From the NCBI RefSeq assembly GCF_000701345.1, contig NZ_JNIJ01000010.1, positions 1-64,000 on the forward strand: DNA of 64,000 nucleotides. The letters are read 5' to 3'. A program made the translations under genes and the position numbers. The stretch's first letter is position 1. Every line of letters starts with the position of its first letter. Positions 55,456-63,408 of this stretch are shown in pieces. Source of the stretch: Bradyrhizobium sp. URHD0069. GTDB taxonomy: Bacteria; Pseudomonadota; Alphaproteobacteria; Rhizobiales; Xanthobacteraceae. The notes beneath the pieces were generated by a model. It was not told where the DNA came from and did no database searches. It saw only the letters and a program-made list of their open reading frames with translations.

Positions 55456-55791
55456 TCAATCGAACAGACTTCCCGGCGGCGTGTTTTTCCCAGTCTCCCG
55501 ACGAGCGAGCGCGGCAGTCGCTTTCCGAAGTGCCGCGTCGACCTCGTCGGGCGTCATCTGCGACAGGTCTTTTCCGCCGTCGTCCCCGCCAAAATTATTA
55601 AAGAACCCGCCCGCTCTGAGAAGCGAATTAACTGCCGACGCTTTCGCCGCGGAGGACGCCTTCGGATCTTTGCATATCGAAAGCGCTGTATCGAAGGCGA
55701 CGCGCGCCCCTTCCGTCCGCATTCTGCGCGTCAGTGCGTCACGTATGCCGCTTTCGTCCAAATCCTCGCTGTCATCCTCAAAGTCGCTCAT
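55456..55791 (-). CDS. Small phage-type protein (terminase-small-subunit-like helical protein)
   Basis: 111 residues. RMRTEGARVAFDTALSICKDPKASSAAKASAVNSLLRAGGFF resembles the helical N-terminal part of small terminase-like or packaging-associated proteins, but I cannot confirm a family. It is acidic at both ends. The start overlaps the stop of the HGG protein (55788-55791), so it is coupled. Confidence 0.55.
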   Translation of the reverse strand: MSDFEDDSEDLDESGIRDALTRRMRTEGARVAFDTALSICKDPKASSAAKASAVNSLLRAGGFFNNFGGDDGGKDLSQMTPDEVDAALRKATAALARRETGKNTPPGSLFD

Positions 55792-56390
55792 GAGAAAATC
55801 CCCTCGTCCCCGTCGGTCGGTTTGGCGGCTCGCATCTCCAATTGGGCCAGCTTGGCCCGCGCCACCGCGAGCGCCCTCTCGATACGGACCATTTCGGGGT
55901 CTGTGGGCCGCTGGCGAGGCTCTGTGTGTAGCAAGCGCTTGGTTTTGGCATTATGGCGCACCCGATCGCGTTCGGCGCTCCTAGAAGCCCGGCTGCCGCC
56001 GGGAGAGTGAGACCGGTGCCAGGCGTCATGCTTGACAAGCTGTTCGGGCGTCATGGCGGCCAACCGCAACGCGCGCTTCGCGGCATATCTTTCTTGGTCG
56101 CGTAGCTTTCGATTGAACTTGGCTTCGCCGGCGGGCGTAGAGCAATCCGGAAATTGAACGACGTGCCACTGCCGGCCGCTTGGCGTCTTTCCGCCGTGGA
56201 CGCCGCACCGCCCGTTTTTCATCGCGGGATTGCAGCACGGCTCGCCGTCGCGCTTGCGAGCGGCGCCGCAGCGAGGCGCGGCGTTGAACTTGGCCAGATT
56301 TGCCTTTGCGCTCTTCCGCGCGATCTGACGAAACTCGGCAGACTTACGCCACCGATCGAGGCGCGCTGTGCGGGAGCGCGGCGTCATCAC
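55788..56390 (-). CDS. HGG-motif phage-type protein
   Basis: 200 residues. CGAARKRDGEPCCNPAMKNGRCGVHGGKTPSG is the motif of the HGGxSTG-type small phage proteins (Cys pair, then Cys-x-x-HGG), which probably binds zinc. The rest is basic and helical. It lies just downstream of the iteron region on the same strand as the primase-helicase. Confidence 0.72.
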   Translation of the reverse strand: MMTPRSRTARLDRWRKSAEFRQIARKSAKANLAKFNAAPRCGAARKRDGEPCCNPAMKNGRCGVHGGKTPSGRQWHVVQFPDCSTPAGEAKFNRKLRDQERYAAKRALRLAAMTPEQLVKHDAWHRSHSPGGSRASRSAERDRVRHNAKTKRLLHTEPRQRPTDPEMVRIERALAVARAKLAQLEMRAAKPTDGDEGIFS

Positions 56391-56548
56391 AGCCGCCCCG
56401 CTGACATGCGCCGATAAGGTATGTCAGCCGTTTGTGTCCGCTGCGCTGTTCGACCTTGAACTTCGGCCTTGCCCACGACCCCAAAACACCGAGGGGAGCG
56501 GCCCAAGCCCACAGGCGGCGGCACGCAGGGCCGTTCCCCGTAGGGGTG

Positions 56549-56706
56549 AACTTTGCAACGACGGCTCTGCAGGACTTTGAAAGCCCGAAAACATTGAGCT
56601 TTGCGGGACTTTGCCTGACTTTGCAGTGGCGACGCTTGCAAAGACCCTGCAGCGAGCAAAATCAACGGCTTAAACGGAGCTTTGCAATCGCGGCCCGGGA
56701 CTTTGC
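56549..56706. repeat. Iteron-like CTTTGC repeats (candidate replication origin)
   Basis: CTTTGC occurs at 56551, 56599, 56609, 56619, 56680 and 56701, with CTTTGA at 56575 and one inverted copy at 56638-56643. Steps are 24, 24, 10, 10 and 21 bp, near whole helical turns. The cluster lies right beside the 3' end of the primase-helicase gene in an otherwise non-coding gap (56391-56736). Confidence 0.65.
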
Positions 56707-56736
56707 AGCATACGTTTCGCGCTGACATGGCGGTGC

Positions 56737-58950
56737 TCAATCAAAAATCTTAGACATACTGCCCGGGTCGATCGACGCGGCCGCGGCTAACAGATTGTCC
56801 GGCACAACGACATACCCGGTTACGGGCCGACCGTGTCCGTTGTCGCCGACGCGCTGTTCGCGGATTGCACCCCGACGAAGCAGATCGTGCATGGCTCCCA
56901 CAATCTTCGCGTCGTCGAAGGGCACCAGGCTATCCGGGTCGAGCGACCGTAAAACCTTCACGGCGAAATACTGGCTGTTTGGCGCCATGTTGAGGCGCGC
57001 CGTCGGGTTCACCGCCATGACGGACACAATTGCTTGTTCCACCGCTTCGGTGATGCTGACGACCGCCGCTGCGCCGACTGTCGGCGACACGACGGCCGGC
57101 TGCGACCCCGCCACCATTTCGAACGCGCCGCGGTGCCAGCGAACGATCAGCTCCGACCCTTTCGGCCCGTAGTTAGCCTTCATGCCTTCGAGCACGCGGG
57201 TATTGCCGCGTTCCGACCCTTTCGGGTGCTTCAAATACAATCGGGACCGGGCGGCGTTGCTCCACGCCGTCGAGCCGGACGTGCCGGAGCCAGAGGATTT
57301 TCCGGAGAGCGACGGATGACCGAGGGCGAGCACAGAGCCGCCGATCTCTTGGGCGATGCGCCCGAGGCAGGATTTAACAAACGCGCTGACCTGGGCGCGG
57401 TCGATTTCCGAACCGGCGAAGACGTCAGCGATCGTGTCGACAATCAGGACGTCCGCCCGGAAAGCCTTCGCAGCCTGCACCAGCTGGTGCCATACTGGCT
57501 GAAGCTTCAGCGCGCCAGTCTGCCGGTCCCACAGGGCGAACGTGTTATCGAAGTGCTTCCGGGAAATGAGGCGTAGATCCGCCAATTCGGCAAATTCGAC
57601 GCCGAGGGCTTTGTTGATATCGGCCTGGCGCCGGAAGAGCTCGTCTTCGCCGTCTTCGCAGAAAAAGCCCATCACACGCGACGGCCGCGTCGTCTGCCCA
57701 AGCCACGGCCGGCTTGTGGCCGCGCATGTCGCGAACTGCATCGCGAGCAGCGATTTGCCGACACCACCGTCACCGTACAGCAGCGTTACTTCGCCCTTTG
57801 GCATCCATCCGTCGACTACCCATTCGCGCGGCTGCGGCAGTCGGCCCGCCCAAGTGGTCGGGTCGATGCAAACCAGCGGCTCGACTTCGCGGACTGCGTT
57901 CGTCACCACGGCCGGCGCGGCGAAGAGGCTTTCCGGCTCGTCCGGCAGAACGTCGAAAAACGCATCAACCTTTTTGAACTGGTCGGGTGCGTGCTGCTCT
58001 GCCAACTCAAAAAGCCAACTCGCACCCCGGCGGAATGGCGGCTTGAACCGGCGCCAGTCCGCCGCCACGATATCGGGGTCGTTCACGCCGTCAGTCCAAC
58101 GGCTACACCAATCGGCGAAAATCTCGAACGCGGCCGGCTCGTCGTCCGGCAAAGCGGCTTTGATCGCGTAGCCGTAGTCTCGATAGCTCTCGCGAGTGCC
58201 GAACGCCGCGGAAGTGTTCGGCGTCGCGGCGACGGCCTTGCGCACCGTCTCGATCGAGCCCCACAACGAAGCCTGGCTGATATCAGTCGTCGTGCCTTCC
58301 GTTACCAGCGGCTTGGCGGCCGGCAACAACGTGCGAAGCTCCTCGAGAAATGCGACAACTTGCGCCGGCGAGAACATGGGCAGTTGATCGAAAGGCACCA
58401 GCGCAAAGGGCCACGAGTACGGTGCTTTGGTCTTGGGGTGGATGCCGGCGAACACCGCTTGGCGTCCCTCGCCTAGGATCTCGACGCGCTCGCCGTGGCC
58501 GAAGTCGAGACGGGTGTATTTTAAGAATCCTGACAGTCGTATCGGATAGCCGGCCTTCGGCCAGTTGCCGACTCGACATGCGAGCACGCCAAAGTGTTTG
58601 ACGATCGTCATCTGAATGATGGCCGCCAGCGCTTTGTCGAGAGTGTCCGCGTCAATGAAATAAAGCGCGCCACCCATTTTAACGCCAATGCTGGCGGCCA
58701 TTTTCTGCCAACGCTGGCAGTCTAGTTCGTCGGCCTCGTGCGAAACCCAATCGAAGCTGTGCCACTTGCCGTCAGCGCCGCGAACGCCTGGCGTCTTGCC
58801 GCGGCCATCCTGCGATGTCCCGACGCGCTTAAACAGCGAAGAGCGTTCGGAAATCGCGGCGGTGGGAGGAACCACGGGCACTAAACGACGATAACCTAGG
58901 CGCCAGAACGCCTCGAAGGTTGAGAGTGTGATTTTTGACGGAGCATTCAT
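56737..58950 (-). CDS. Primase-helicase (RepA/AAA_25 type)
   Basis: About 737 residues. The N-terminal region (GRGKTPGVRGADGKWHSFDW, ALYFIDADTLDK) looks like a prim-pol-type primase domain with acidic residues. Near residue 395 is Walker A GDGGVGKS, followed by DVLIVDTIADVFAG (Walker B), and LALGHPSLSGKSSGSGTSGSTAWSNAARSR, typical of hexameric RepA-like helicases. The C-terminus may hold a winged helix. It probably replicates the element from the nearby iterons. Confidence 0.87.
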   Translation of the reverse strand: MNAPSKITLSTFEAFWRLGYRRLVPVVPPTAAISERSSLFKRVGTSQDGRGKTPGVRGADGKWHSFDWVSHEADELDCQRWQKMAASIGVKMGGALYFIDADTLDKALAAIIQMTIVKHFGVLACRVGNWPKAGYPIRLSGFLKYTRLDFGHGERVEILGEGRQAVFAGIHPKTKAPYSWPFALVPFDQLPMFSPAQVVAFLEELRTLLPAAKPLVTEGTTTDISQASLWGSIETVRKAVAATPNTSAAFGTRESYRDYGYAIKAALPDDEPAAFEIFADWCSRWTDGVNDPDIVAADWRRFKPPFRRGASWLFELAEQHAPDQFKKVDAFFDVLPDEPESLFAAPAVVTNAVREVEPLVCIDPTTWAGRLPQPREWVVDGWMPKGEVTLLYGDGGVGKSLLAMQFATCAATSRPWLGQTTRPSRVMGFFCEDGEDELFRRQADINKALGVEFAELADLRLISRKHFDNTFALWDRQTGALKLQPVWHQLVQAAKAFRADVLIVDTIADVFAGSEIDRAQVSAFVKSCLGRIAQEIGGSVLALGHPSLSGKSSGSGTSGSTAWSNAARSRLYLKHPKGSERGNTRVLEGMKANYGPKGSELIVRWHRGAFEMVAGSQPAVVSPTVGAAAVVSITEAVEQAIVSVMAVNPTARLNMAPNSQYFAVKVLRSLDPDSLVPFDDAKIVGAMHDLLRRGAIREQRVGDNGHGRPVTGYVVVPDNLLAAAASIDPGSMSKIFD

Positions 58951-58964
58951 TTGTCGCGCCTCAA

Positions 58965-59612
58965 CTACGCATGACCGGCCACAGCGCCGGAAGCGCGAGC
59001 CCAACTAGGCAACGGAAAGACGATGGCGCGGACACTGCACTTCAGCCGCTTGCGCGTTGTGCCAGTGGAATTCAGGGCGACGGCGAGAACCGGCGTTTCA
59101 CCGCCGGCGGCGACTTGCGCCAGCTTGATTCGCGTATCCGGAGAAATGAATAAAAGCCCGCCAACCGATACCGTTGCGAGATCGCTCCACGCAGGGGCGC
59201 CGCGCCGGAAGCTTCTGCGAGCGTGACGACTCCAATTCGTCCAACCGTGACAGATCGCATCGGAAAGCTGCTTGCCGGTGAACGGTAGCGCGTGGGCTGT
59301 CAGGGCCCGCCTGATCTCGTCGGCGCGAACTTCGGTGAGCAGCACTAGCTCGCCCCACAGCACGTCACTGACCACAACGATGACGCGCTTTCGATTGGCG
59401 GAAAATAAACCGTCGTGGCCGGGTTGCGACACGGTCGTATCGAGGTGCTGCCCGATGCGCTCGAACACCGGCGCCAACCCGGCCAGCTGCTCGCCGTGGA
59501 GGCTACATGCCGCTCGAACCGCGCTCAGGCCTGGGCCGACTATGGAGCTTCCCGCACGCCTCGAAACGTGGAAGCGCGGACTCTGCGAGCTTTCCACCGC
59601 CGCGGCACTCAA
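58965..59612 (-). CDS. Hypothetical protein
   Basis: Up to 215 residues. FSANRKRVIVVVSDVLWGELVLLTEVRADEIRRALTAHALPFTGKQLSDAI has plausible secondary structure; no family recognised. It lies 14 bp upstream of the helicase and overlaps the HTH gene end, so it would be part of the replication operon. The N-terminal 50 residues look less like coding sequence, so the true start may be further in. Confidence 0.45.
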   Translation of the reverse strand: MSAAAVESSQSPRFHVSRRAGSSIVGPGLSAVRAACSLHGEQLAGLAPVFERIGQHLDTTVSQPGHDGLFSANRKRVIVVVSDVLWGELVLLTEVRADEIRRALTAHALPFTGKQLSDAICHGWTNWSRHARRSFRRGAPAWSDLATVSVGGLLFISPDTRIKLAQVAAGGETPVLAVALNSTGTTRKRLKCSVRAIVFPLPSWARASGAVAGHA

Positions 59613-59914
59613 CCTTGCATCGCCGCGCGAGCGATCTCTTTTCGCTTAGCGCGGGCTTCCTTGCCCCGGTCGTAGGGCGTCCAATCTTCGGCGCTCTCGA
59701 TAAGAGCAATCAAGCTTTTCGTCTCAACCAATGTGCGCCCGCCGAGCCGCCGTAGTACCAGTCGACCTTCATCAGAGAAGCGATATAGGGACGCAATTGA
59801 AACGCCGCAGAGTTCGGCCGCCACCTTCATCGGTTGAAGTGGACGCTCGCGCCAAGGTGTTTGCGGCGCGGGGTTTGCCGGCTGTAATGTCGCGGTCGAC
59901 GTGGGCTTGGTCAC
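59609..59914 (-). CDS. Excisionase-like HTH protein A
   Basis: 101 residues from a GTG at 59914 with AGGAGGA upstream. AAELCGVSIASLYRFSDEGRLVLRRLGGRTLVETKSLIALIES is an HTH_17/AlpA-type domain. The tail DWTPYDRGKEARAKRKEIARA is shared with protein B. Likely a recombination directionality factor or a regulator. Confidence 0.82.
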   Translation of the reverse strand: MTKPTSTATLQPANPAPQTPWRERPLQPMKVAAELCGVSIASLYRFSDEGRLVLRRLGGRTLVETKSLIALIESAEDWTPYDRGKEARAKRKEIARAAMQG

Positions 59915-60105
59915 GCGCAGAGTCCTCCTGAAAGGAACGGGGGTCGATCGGACCGCTTCAGGAAAACCGTGCAAACTTTTTAACAGGAGAGCGCAGCCGA
60001 TAGATAGACGATACCAAAAACCATCACAGACGTCTATGGCATACAATAATGATTGTGATTTATGAAATTCAAGTTAGCCAATGAATTAGCATACAAGTGA
60101 CATAC

Positions 60106-60447
60106 CTAGCTGCCAATTCTCCGCGTTATTCGCGCCGAACGCGCGGAGGAACGCTTTGCGCGGGCCTCTTTTCCGCGGTCAGACGGTGTCCAAATTTCGG
60201 CTGCATTCAGAAGCTCGATCAAGCTTGCGGTCACAACGACGGTGCGGCCTTCGAGGCGCCGAAGATGCAGCCGCCATTCGCCCGCCGCACGATAAAGAGA
60301 CGCCACGGAAATGCCGGCGATCTCGGCGGCAAGTTGCAGCGACAGCATCGCACGGTCTTGCCAGCGTGTTTCGGCAATGCCGACGCTGAGTCTCGACTGC
60401 GGATTCGGAAACTCTGCTTTACCAGCTTTCGACGTGTTCTCGGGCAT
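60106..60447 (-). CDS. Excisionase-like HTH protein B
   Basis: 113 residues. AAEIAGISVASLYRAAGEWRLHLRRLEGRTVVVTASLIELLNA, then IWTPSDRGKEARAKR: clearly paralogous to protein A. It lies next to the integrase, where an excisionase is expected. The two copies may divide excision and replication control. Confidence 0.82.
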   Translation of the reverse strand: MPENTSKAGKAEFPNPQSRLSVGIAETRWQDRAMLSLQLAAEIAGISVASLYRAAGEWRLHLRRLEGRTVVVTASLIELLNAAEIWTPSDRGKEARAKRSSARSARITRRIGS

Positions 60448-60522
60448 GGCGCGCTCATCAAGATTGCGAGTTTTGCCGAGACTAAATCCGGACCCTGCAG
60501 AGGGAAATCGGGCGAGAAACCC

Positions 60523-61902
60523 CTATTCTGCGGCCTGCAAGACCAGCGTCGTTTCGCCATTCAGCGACATCGCGTGTTTCCGCGTCAATTCGTCGGCCAC
60601 GTCAACGATGAATGCGGAGTAGTGCTTCTCGATCATGGTGACCGACGTATCGTGAAGAGCCGCGACCAAACGCACCGGAAGGTTGGCCATCAGGCCGCGC
60701 ACGATCGAGCTGTGGCGCAGAGCGTACATGATCGTATCGTCCGGGACGCCCGATAGCTCGACCACCTTGGCCCACAGGTTTTTTACCTCCGACGCGCGAC
60801 CCCACGTGCGCCGTTTGTCCTTGATCCAACGCGGCGGGTTGCCGACACGCTTGTGAACCCACCGATACAGCAGAACTTCCGTAGGAGCGCGTCCGGCTAG
60901 GAGAGGCCGCAGCCTGTCCATCACTTCTGCGCTGATGGCGATAGCAGCCGGTGGGCGAGGCTTGCGCTTGCGACCTTTTTTCGAGCTCGGCATCATGATC
61001 CGGCTCTTGGCTATCTGGACGTCGGCCACCTTCAGTCTAACAATTTGAGAGTGCCTGGCGCCGGTCACTGCTGCAATGAGCACCAGGTAGCCAAAGTCCT
61101 CGTCGATCTCGAACGCCGCTTCAATGACGCCGCGAACCTGTGGGTTCAAGAGAAGCTGTTTGCGCGCCTCCTGTTCTATGGGTTCGATACGTGTGCCGGC
61201 TTTTATTTCGTCTTTGATGTGGCCAGGCAGTTCGCGGCGGTGCCGCTCCGCTGCGTCGTTCAGGGCGGCGCGAAGATCGCCGAGCAATCTATTGCGCGTC
61301 CCCGGCTCAAGCGGCGGCAGTTCCGGCGGCGGATCTCCGCTCTTCCGTTTCTTTTTAGTTTTCGGAATGCGCCGAAGCTGCGCAACCCAATCCTCGATCG
61401 TCTTTGCGATCAGCTTCGCCAGGCGTGTCTTTGCGAAGTCGCAGTTTATCGGAATGTGGCTCAACAGGTGAGCTTCCGAACCTTCCTGGCCGGCGCGCTT
61501 TTTGCGCTTGGCTGCGTAGGCTTCGACCGCCGACCAAACGGTCGGGACCGTCGCTTCTTTGGCCGCCTCACGGCTGACTTCGACGATCGCAAACTGCTGC
61601 TTGCCCCACTGCAAGGCCGCACCGACGGCCGCCGGAAAGCTCAGCGCCTCCGCGCCGGCGCCTTCGTCATCAGCGACGTCGAGCCGCTCTTCCGTCCTCT
61701 CCCCGTCGATGACAACCTTCACCACCCAGGTTCCGACGCCGCGGCCCCTGCGATAGCCAAGCGAGACGCCGCCGCGCCCGCCGCTGATGCCCTGCCAGTA
61801 GGGGTTTTTTCGCTTGGGCAGTCGCGCGCGTTTCGCGGGCGTATCGACCTGGCGGGCTTTGCCGGCGCGCGCTGTTCCAAGAGTGTTGCTGGCGTCGGTC
61901 AT
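60523..61902 (-). CDS. int: Tyrosine recombinase / integrase
   Basis: 459 residues. The C-terminal catalytic domain shows the first Arg in TGARHSQIVRL (about 283), Arg and His in MYALRHSSI (about 396-397; the usual first His of this box is Tyr), His in LHDTS (about 417) and the nucleophile Tyr in IEKHY (about 428). The basic N-terminus with GYRRGRGVGTWVV is likely the arm-binding domain. It sits beside attR and should cut the 47-bp core. The start at 61902 is preferred over 61929. Confidence 0.95.
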   Translation of the reverse strand: MTDASNTLGTARAGKARQVDTPAKRARLPKRKNPYWQGISGGRGGVSLGYRRGRGVGTWVVKVVIDGERTEERLDVADDEGAGAEALSFPAAVGAALQWGKQQFAIVEVSREAAKEATVPTVWSAVEAYAAKRKKRAGQEGSEAHLLSHIPINCDFAKTRLAKLIAKTIEDWVAQLRRIPKTKKKRKSGDPPPELPPLEPGTRNRLLGDLRAALNDAAERHRRELPGHIKDEIKAGTRIEPIEQEARKQLLLNPQVRGVIEAAFEIDEDFGYLVLIAAVTGARHSQIVRLKVADVQIAKSRIMMPSSKKGRKRKPRPPAAIAISAEVMDRLRPLLAGRAPTEVLLYRWVHKRVGNPPRWIKDKRRTWGRASEVKNLWAKVVELSGVPDDTIMYALRHSSIVRGLMANLPVRLVAALHDTSVTMIEKHYSAFIVDVADELTRKHAMSLNGETTLVLQAAE

Positions 61903-61908
61903 CGTGTT

Positions 61909-62011
61909 TCCCACACAGCCGTCCCACATAGAGGACCGTAATGTTTAGGATGCACGTGAGACCCGAAAACGAAAAGCGCTTTATTTTACAGCGTAATAGG
62001 CATCCCACACA
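61909..62011. promoter_or_regulatory. Putative integrase arm-type sites, right end
   Basis: tcccacaca at 61909 and 62003 and tcccacata at 61922. The first two are 13 bp apart, the same step as at the left end. They overlap the integrase promoter region, which would allow the integrase to repress itself. Confidence 0.58.
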
Positions 62012-62043
62012 TCAGGAAACCGCGCCGAAGGGGTTTAGCAACG

Positions 62044-62090
62044 CATTGGTAATGGAGAGGTCGACAGTTCAATCCTGTCTGGCAGCACCA
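62044..62090. repeat. attR: 47-bp copy of the tRNA-Thr 3' end
   Basis: Perfect copy of 39591-39637. The sequence upstream is not tRNA, so only the 3' half is present. Confidence 0.95.
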
Positions 62091-62204
62091 TTTTTCCTAA
62101 ACGAGATCGGTACTTAGCGACGCGATCGCTGTTCTTTCCCCCCGCGCCTCGGACGCGAACGGGGCGAGAACTGTCGCGCATATCGGGGAAAATACGGGGA
62201 GTCT

Positions 62205-62219
62205 GTTCTCCGCACGTTC
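62205..62219. promoter_or_regulatory. LexA-type box
   Basis: GTTC-TCCGCAC-GTTC. Fits the alphaproteobacterial consensus, although the spacer differs from the other two. It precedes the SRAP remnant by about 170 bp. Confidence 0.5.
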
Positions 62220-62385
62220 TTCGATTGTGTGCTGTGGCAATCACCGGTCGTCGTTCGACTGGCTTACCCCATGCAGATGGTCCGTTCGATCCACCCATCA
62301 CGGCGTATGACGGCAACCTGCGCTGAGCGGATAGGGACTTCGTGCGCAACAAACGCCTTGTCTGACGCCAGTAGCGCTCGCCGCC

Positions 62386-62460
62386 GGCGAGCGCGAACAG
62401 ACAATAATGCGATGGGGAATGCCGCCGCCGACGGCGTTCAACCGGACGGACGCCAATGTT
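62386..62460 (+). pseudogene. Remnant: middle of an SRAP gene
   Basis: Reads [22 protein letters not shown], matching [15 protein letters not shown] of the intact gene, and then loses similarity. It happens to be in frame with the gluconate dehydrogenase subunit gene, but that gene has its own start at 62647. Confidence 0.72.
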
Positions 62461-62646
62461 TTCGCTGTTATCGAAGTCATGAATATGGGCGATCACGAAA
62501 TTATCGGGCGATCCCGAAAGGCTGAACCAAAACGGGCCTTATCTTGTACCTGCGGAAGTCTGAAGTTCAGTTTGCAGGCGCCGCGAATATTAGCCTTTTG
62601 CATCTTCGGCACTGAAAGCAGGACACAGGACAGAAGCGAGGCAACC

Positions 62647-63399
62647 ATGCACAAGACGTCGCGGCCCGGGCTCTCGCGTCGTTCCATTCTGCTTTCGACC
62701 GCAACACTCTTTATCGCTGGCGCCACAGGAGCGCGCGCCCGCACCATCGCGGGCAGCCTGCCCTGGGAGCCGAACGCGGGAAATCCACTAACACCGGTCA
62801 AACTCGGGCCCTGGGAATTCTTCACCGGCGATGAAGGACGCGCGATGGAAGCTCTTGCCGACCGGATCATCCCGCCGGATCCCCAGACGCCCGGCGGCAA
62901 GGACGCCGGTTGCGCGGTTTTCGTCGATCGCCAGCTTGCGGGACCGTACGGCAGGCAGGACGGCCTCTACATTCGTCCGCCTTTCAAGGCGGGAGCAAAA
63001 AATCAAGGCCATCAGATGGAAGCGGGACCCGGCCAGCAATATCGCCAGGGGCTTGCTGCGCTCGATCGCGCCTGCAAGTCGAAATATGCCGGGAAGCCAT
63101 TCGCGGAATTGTCCGACAGCGAAAAGGACATCGTCCTCAACGGCATCGAAAGCGGCGATTTCCAGCTCGAGGGCACCGACGGAAAATCATTCTTCGAACA
63201 GGCCATCAGGGATGTGCAGATGGGTTTCTTCGCCGACCCGATCTATGGCGGCAATCGCGACATGGTCGCATGGAAGATGATCGGCTTCCCGGGGGCGCGC
63301 TACAATTATCTCGACTGGGTAAACCGTCATAACGAACGCTTTCCGCTCCCGCCCGTAGGCATGACAGGCCGGGCGGAATGGACTCCCCAAACACGTTGA
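62647..63399 (+). CDS. Gluconate 2-dehydrogenase subunit 3 family protein
   Basis: 250 residues. The N-terminus SRRSILLSTATLFIAGATGARA is a Tat-type signal. LTPVKLGPWEFFTGDEGRAMEALADRIIPPDPQTPGGKDAGCAVFVDRQLAGPYG is the typical core of this family, whose members serve as the small subunit and export partner of periplasmic FAD sugar or alcohol dehydrogenases. The large subunit starts 9 bp downstream. Confidence 0.9.
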   Translation: MHKTSRPGLSRRSILLSTATLFIAGATGARARTIAGSLPWEPNAGNPLTPVKLGPWEFFTGDEGRAMEALADRIIPPDPQTPGGKDAGCAVFVDRQLAGPYGRQDGLYIRPPFKAGAKNQGHQMEAGPGQQYRQGLAALDRACKSKYAGKPFAELSDSEKDIVLNGIESGDFQLEGTDGKSFFEQAIRDVQMGFFADPIYGGNRDMVAWKMIGFPGARYNYLDWVNRHNERFPLPPVGMTGRAEWTPQTR

Positions 63400-63408
63400 G
63401 GACCGGTC

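Larger units (their letters stand above)
39638..62090. mobile_element. ~22.5-kb integrative element (phage-satellite-like) in tRNA-Thr
   Basis: Bounded by the 47-bp repeats. It contains a tyrosine integrase beside attR, two excisionase-like HTH genes, a primase-helicase with iterons, small phage-type proteins, a tail-fibre/esterase pair and cargo at the left end. I found no large terminase, portal, major capsid or lysis genes. It may be a satellite that borrows a helper's virion, a plasmid-like integrative element, or a prophage that has lost its structural core. Confidence 0.88.
62091..62646. other. Decayed region outside attR
   Basis: No intact gene in 556 bp. It contains a LexA-type box (62205) and an SRAP remnant (62386), both like parts of the module inside the element. 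It may be what remains of an earlier insertion at the same tRNA. Confidence 0.55.

Noticed and set aside
62407..63399. An N-terminally extended gluconate dehydrogenase subunit starting at 62407
   Set aside because: The extension begins in an SRAP remnant and reads through non-coding DNA; the Tat signal starts cleanly at 62647.
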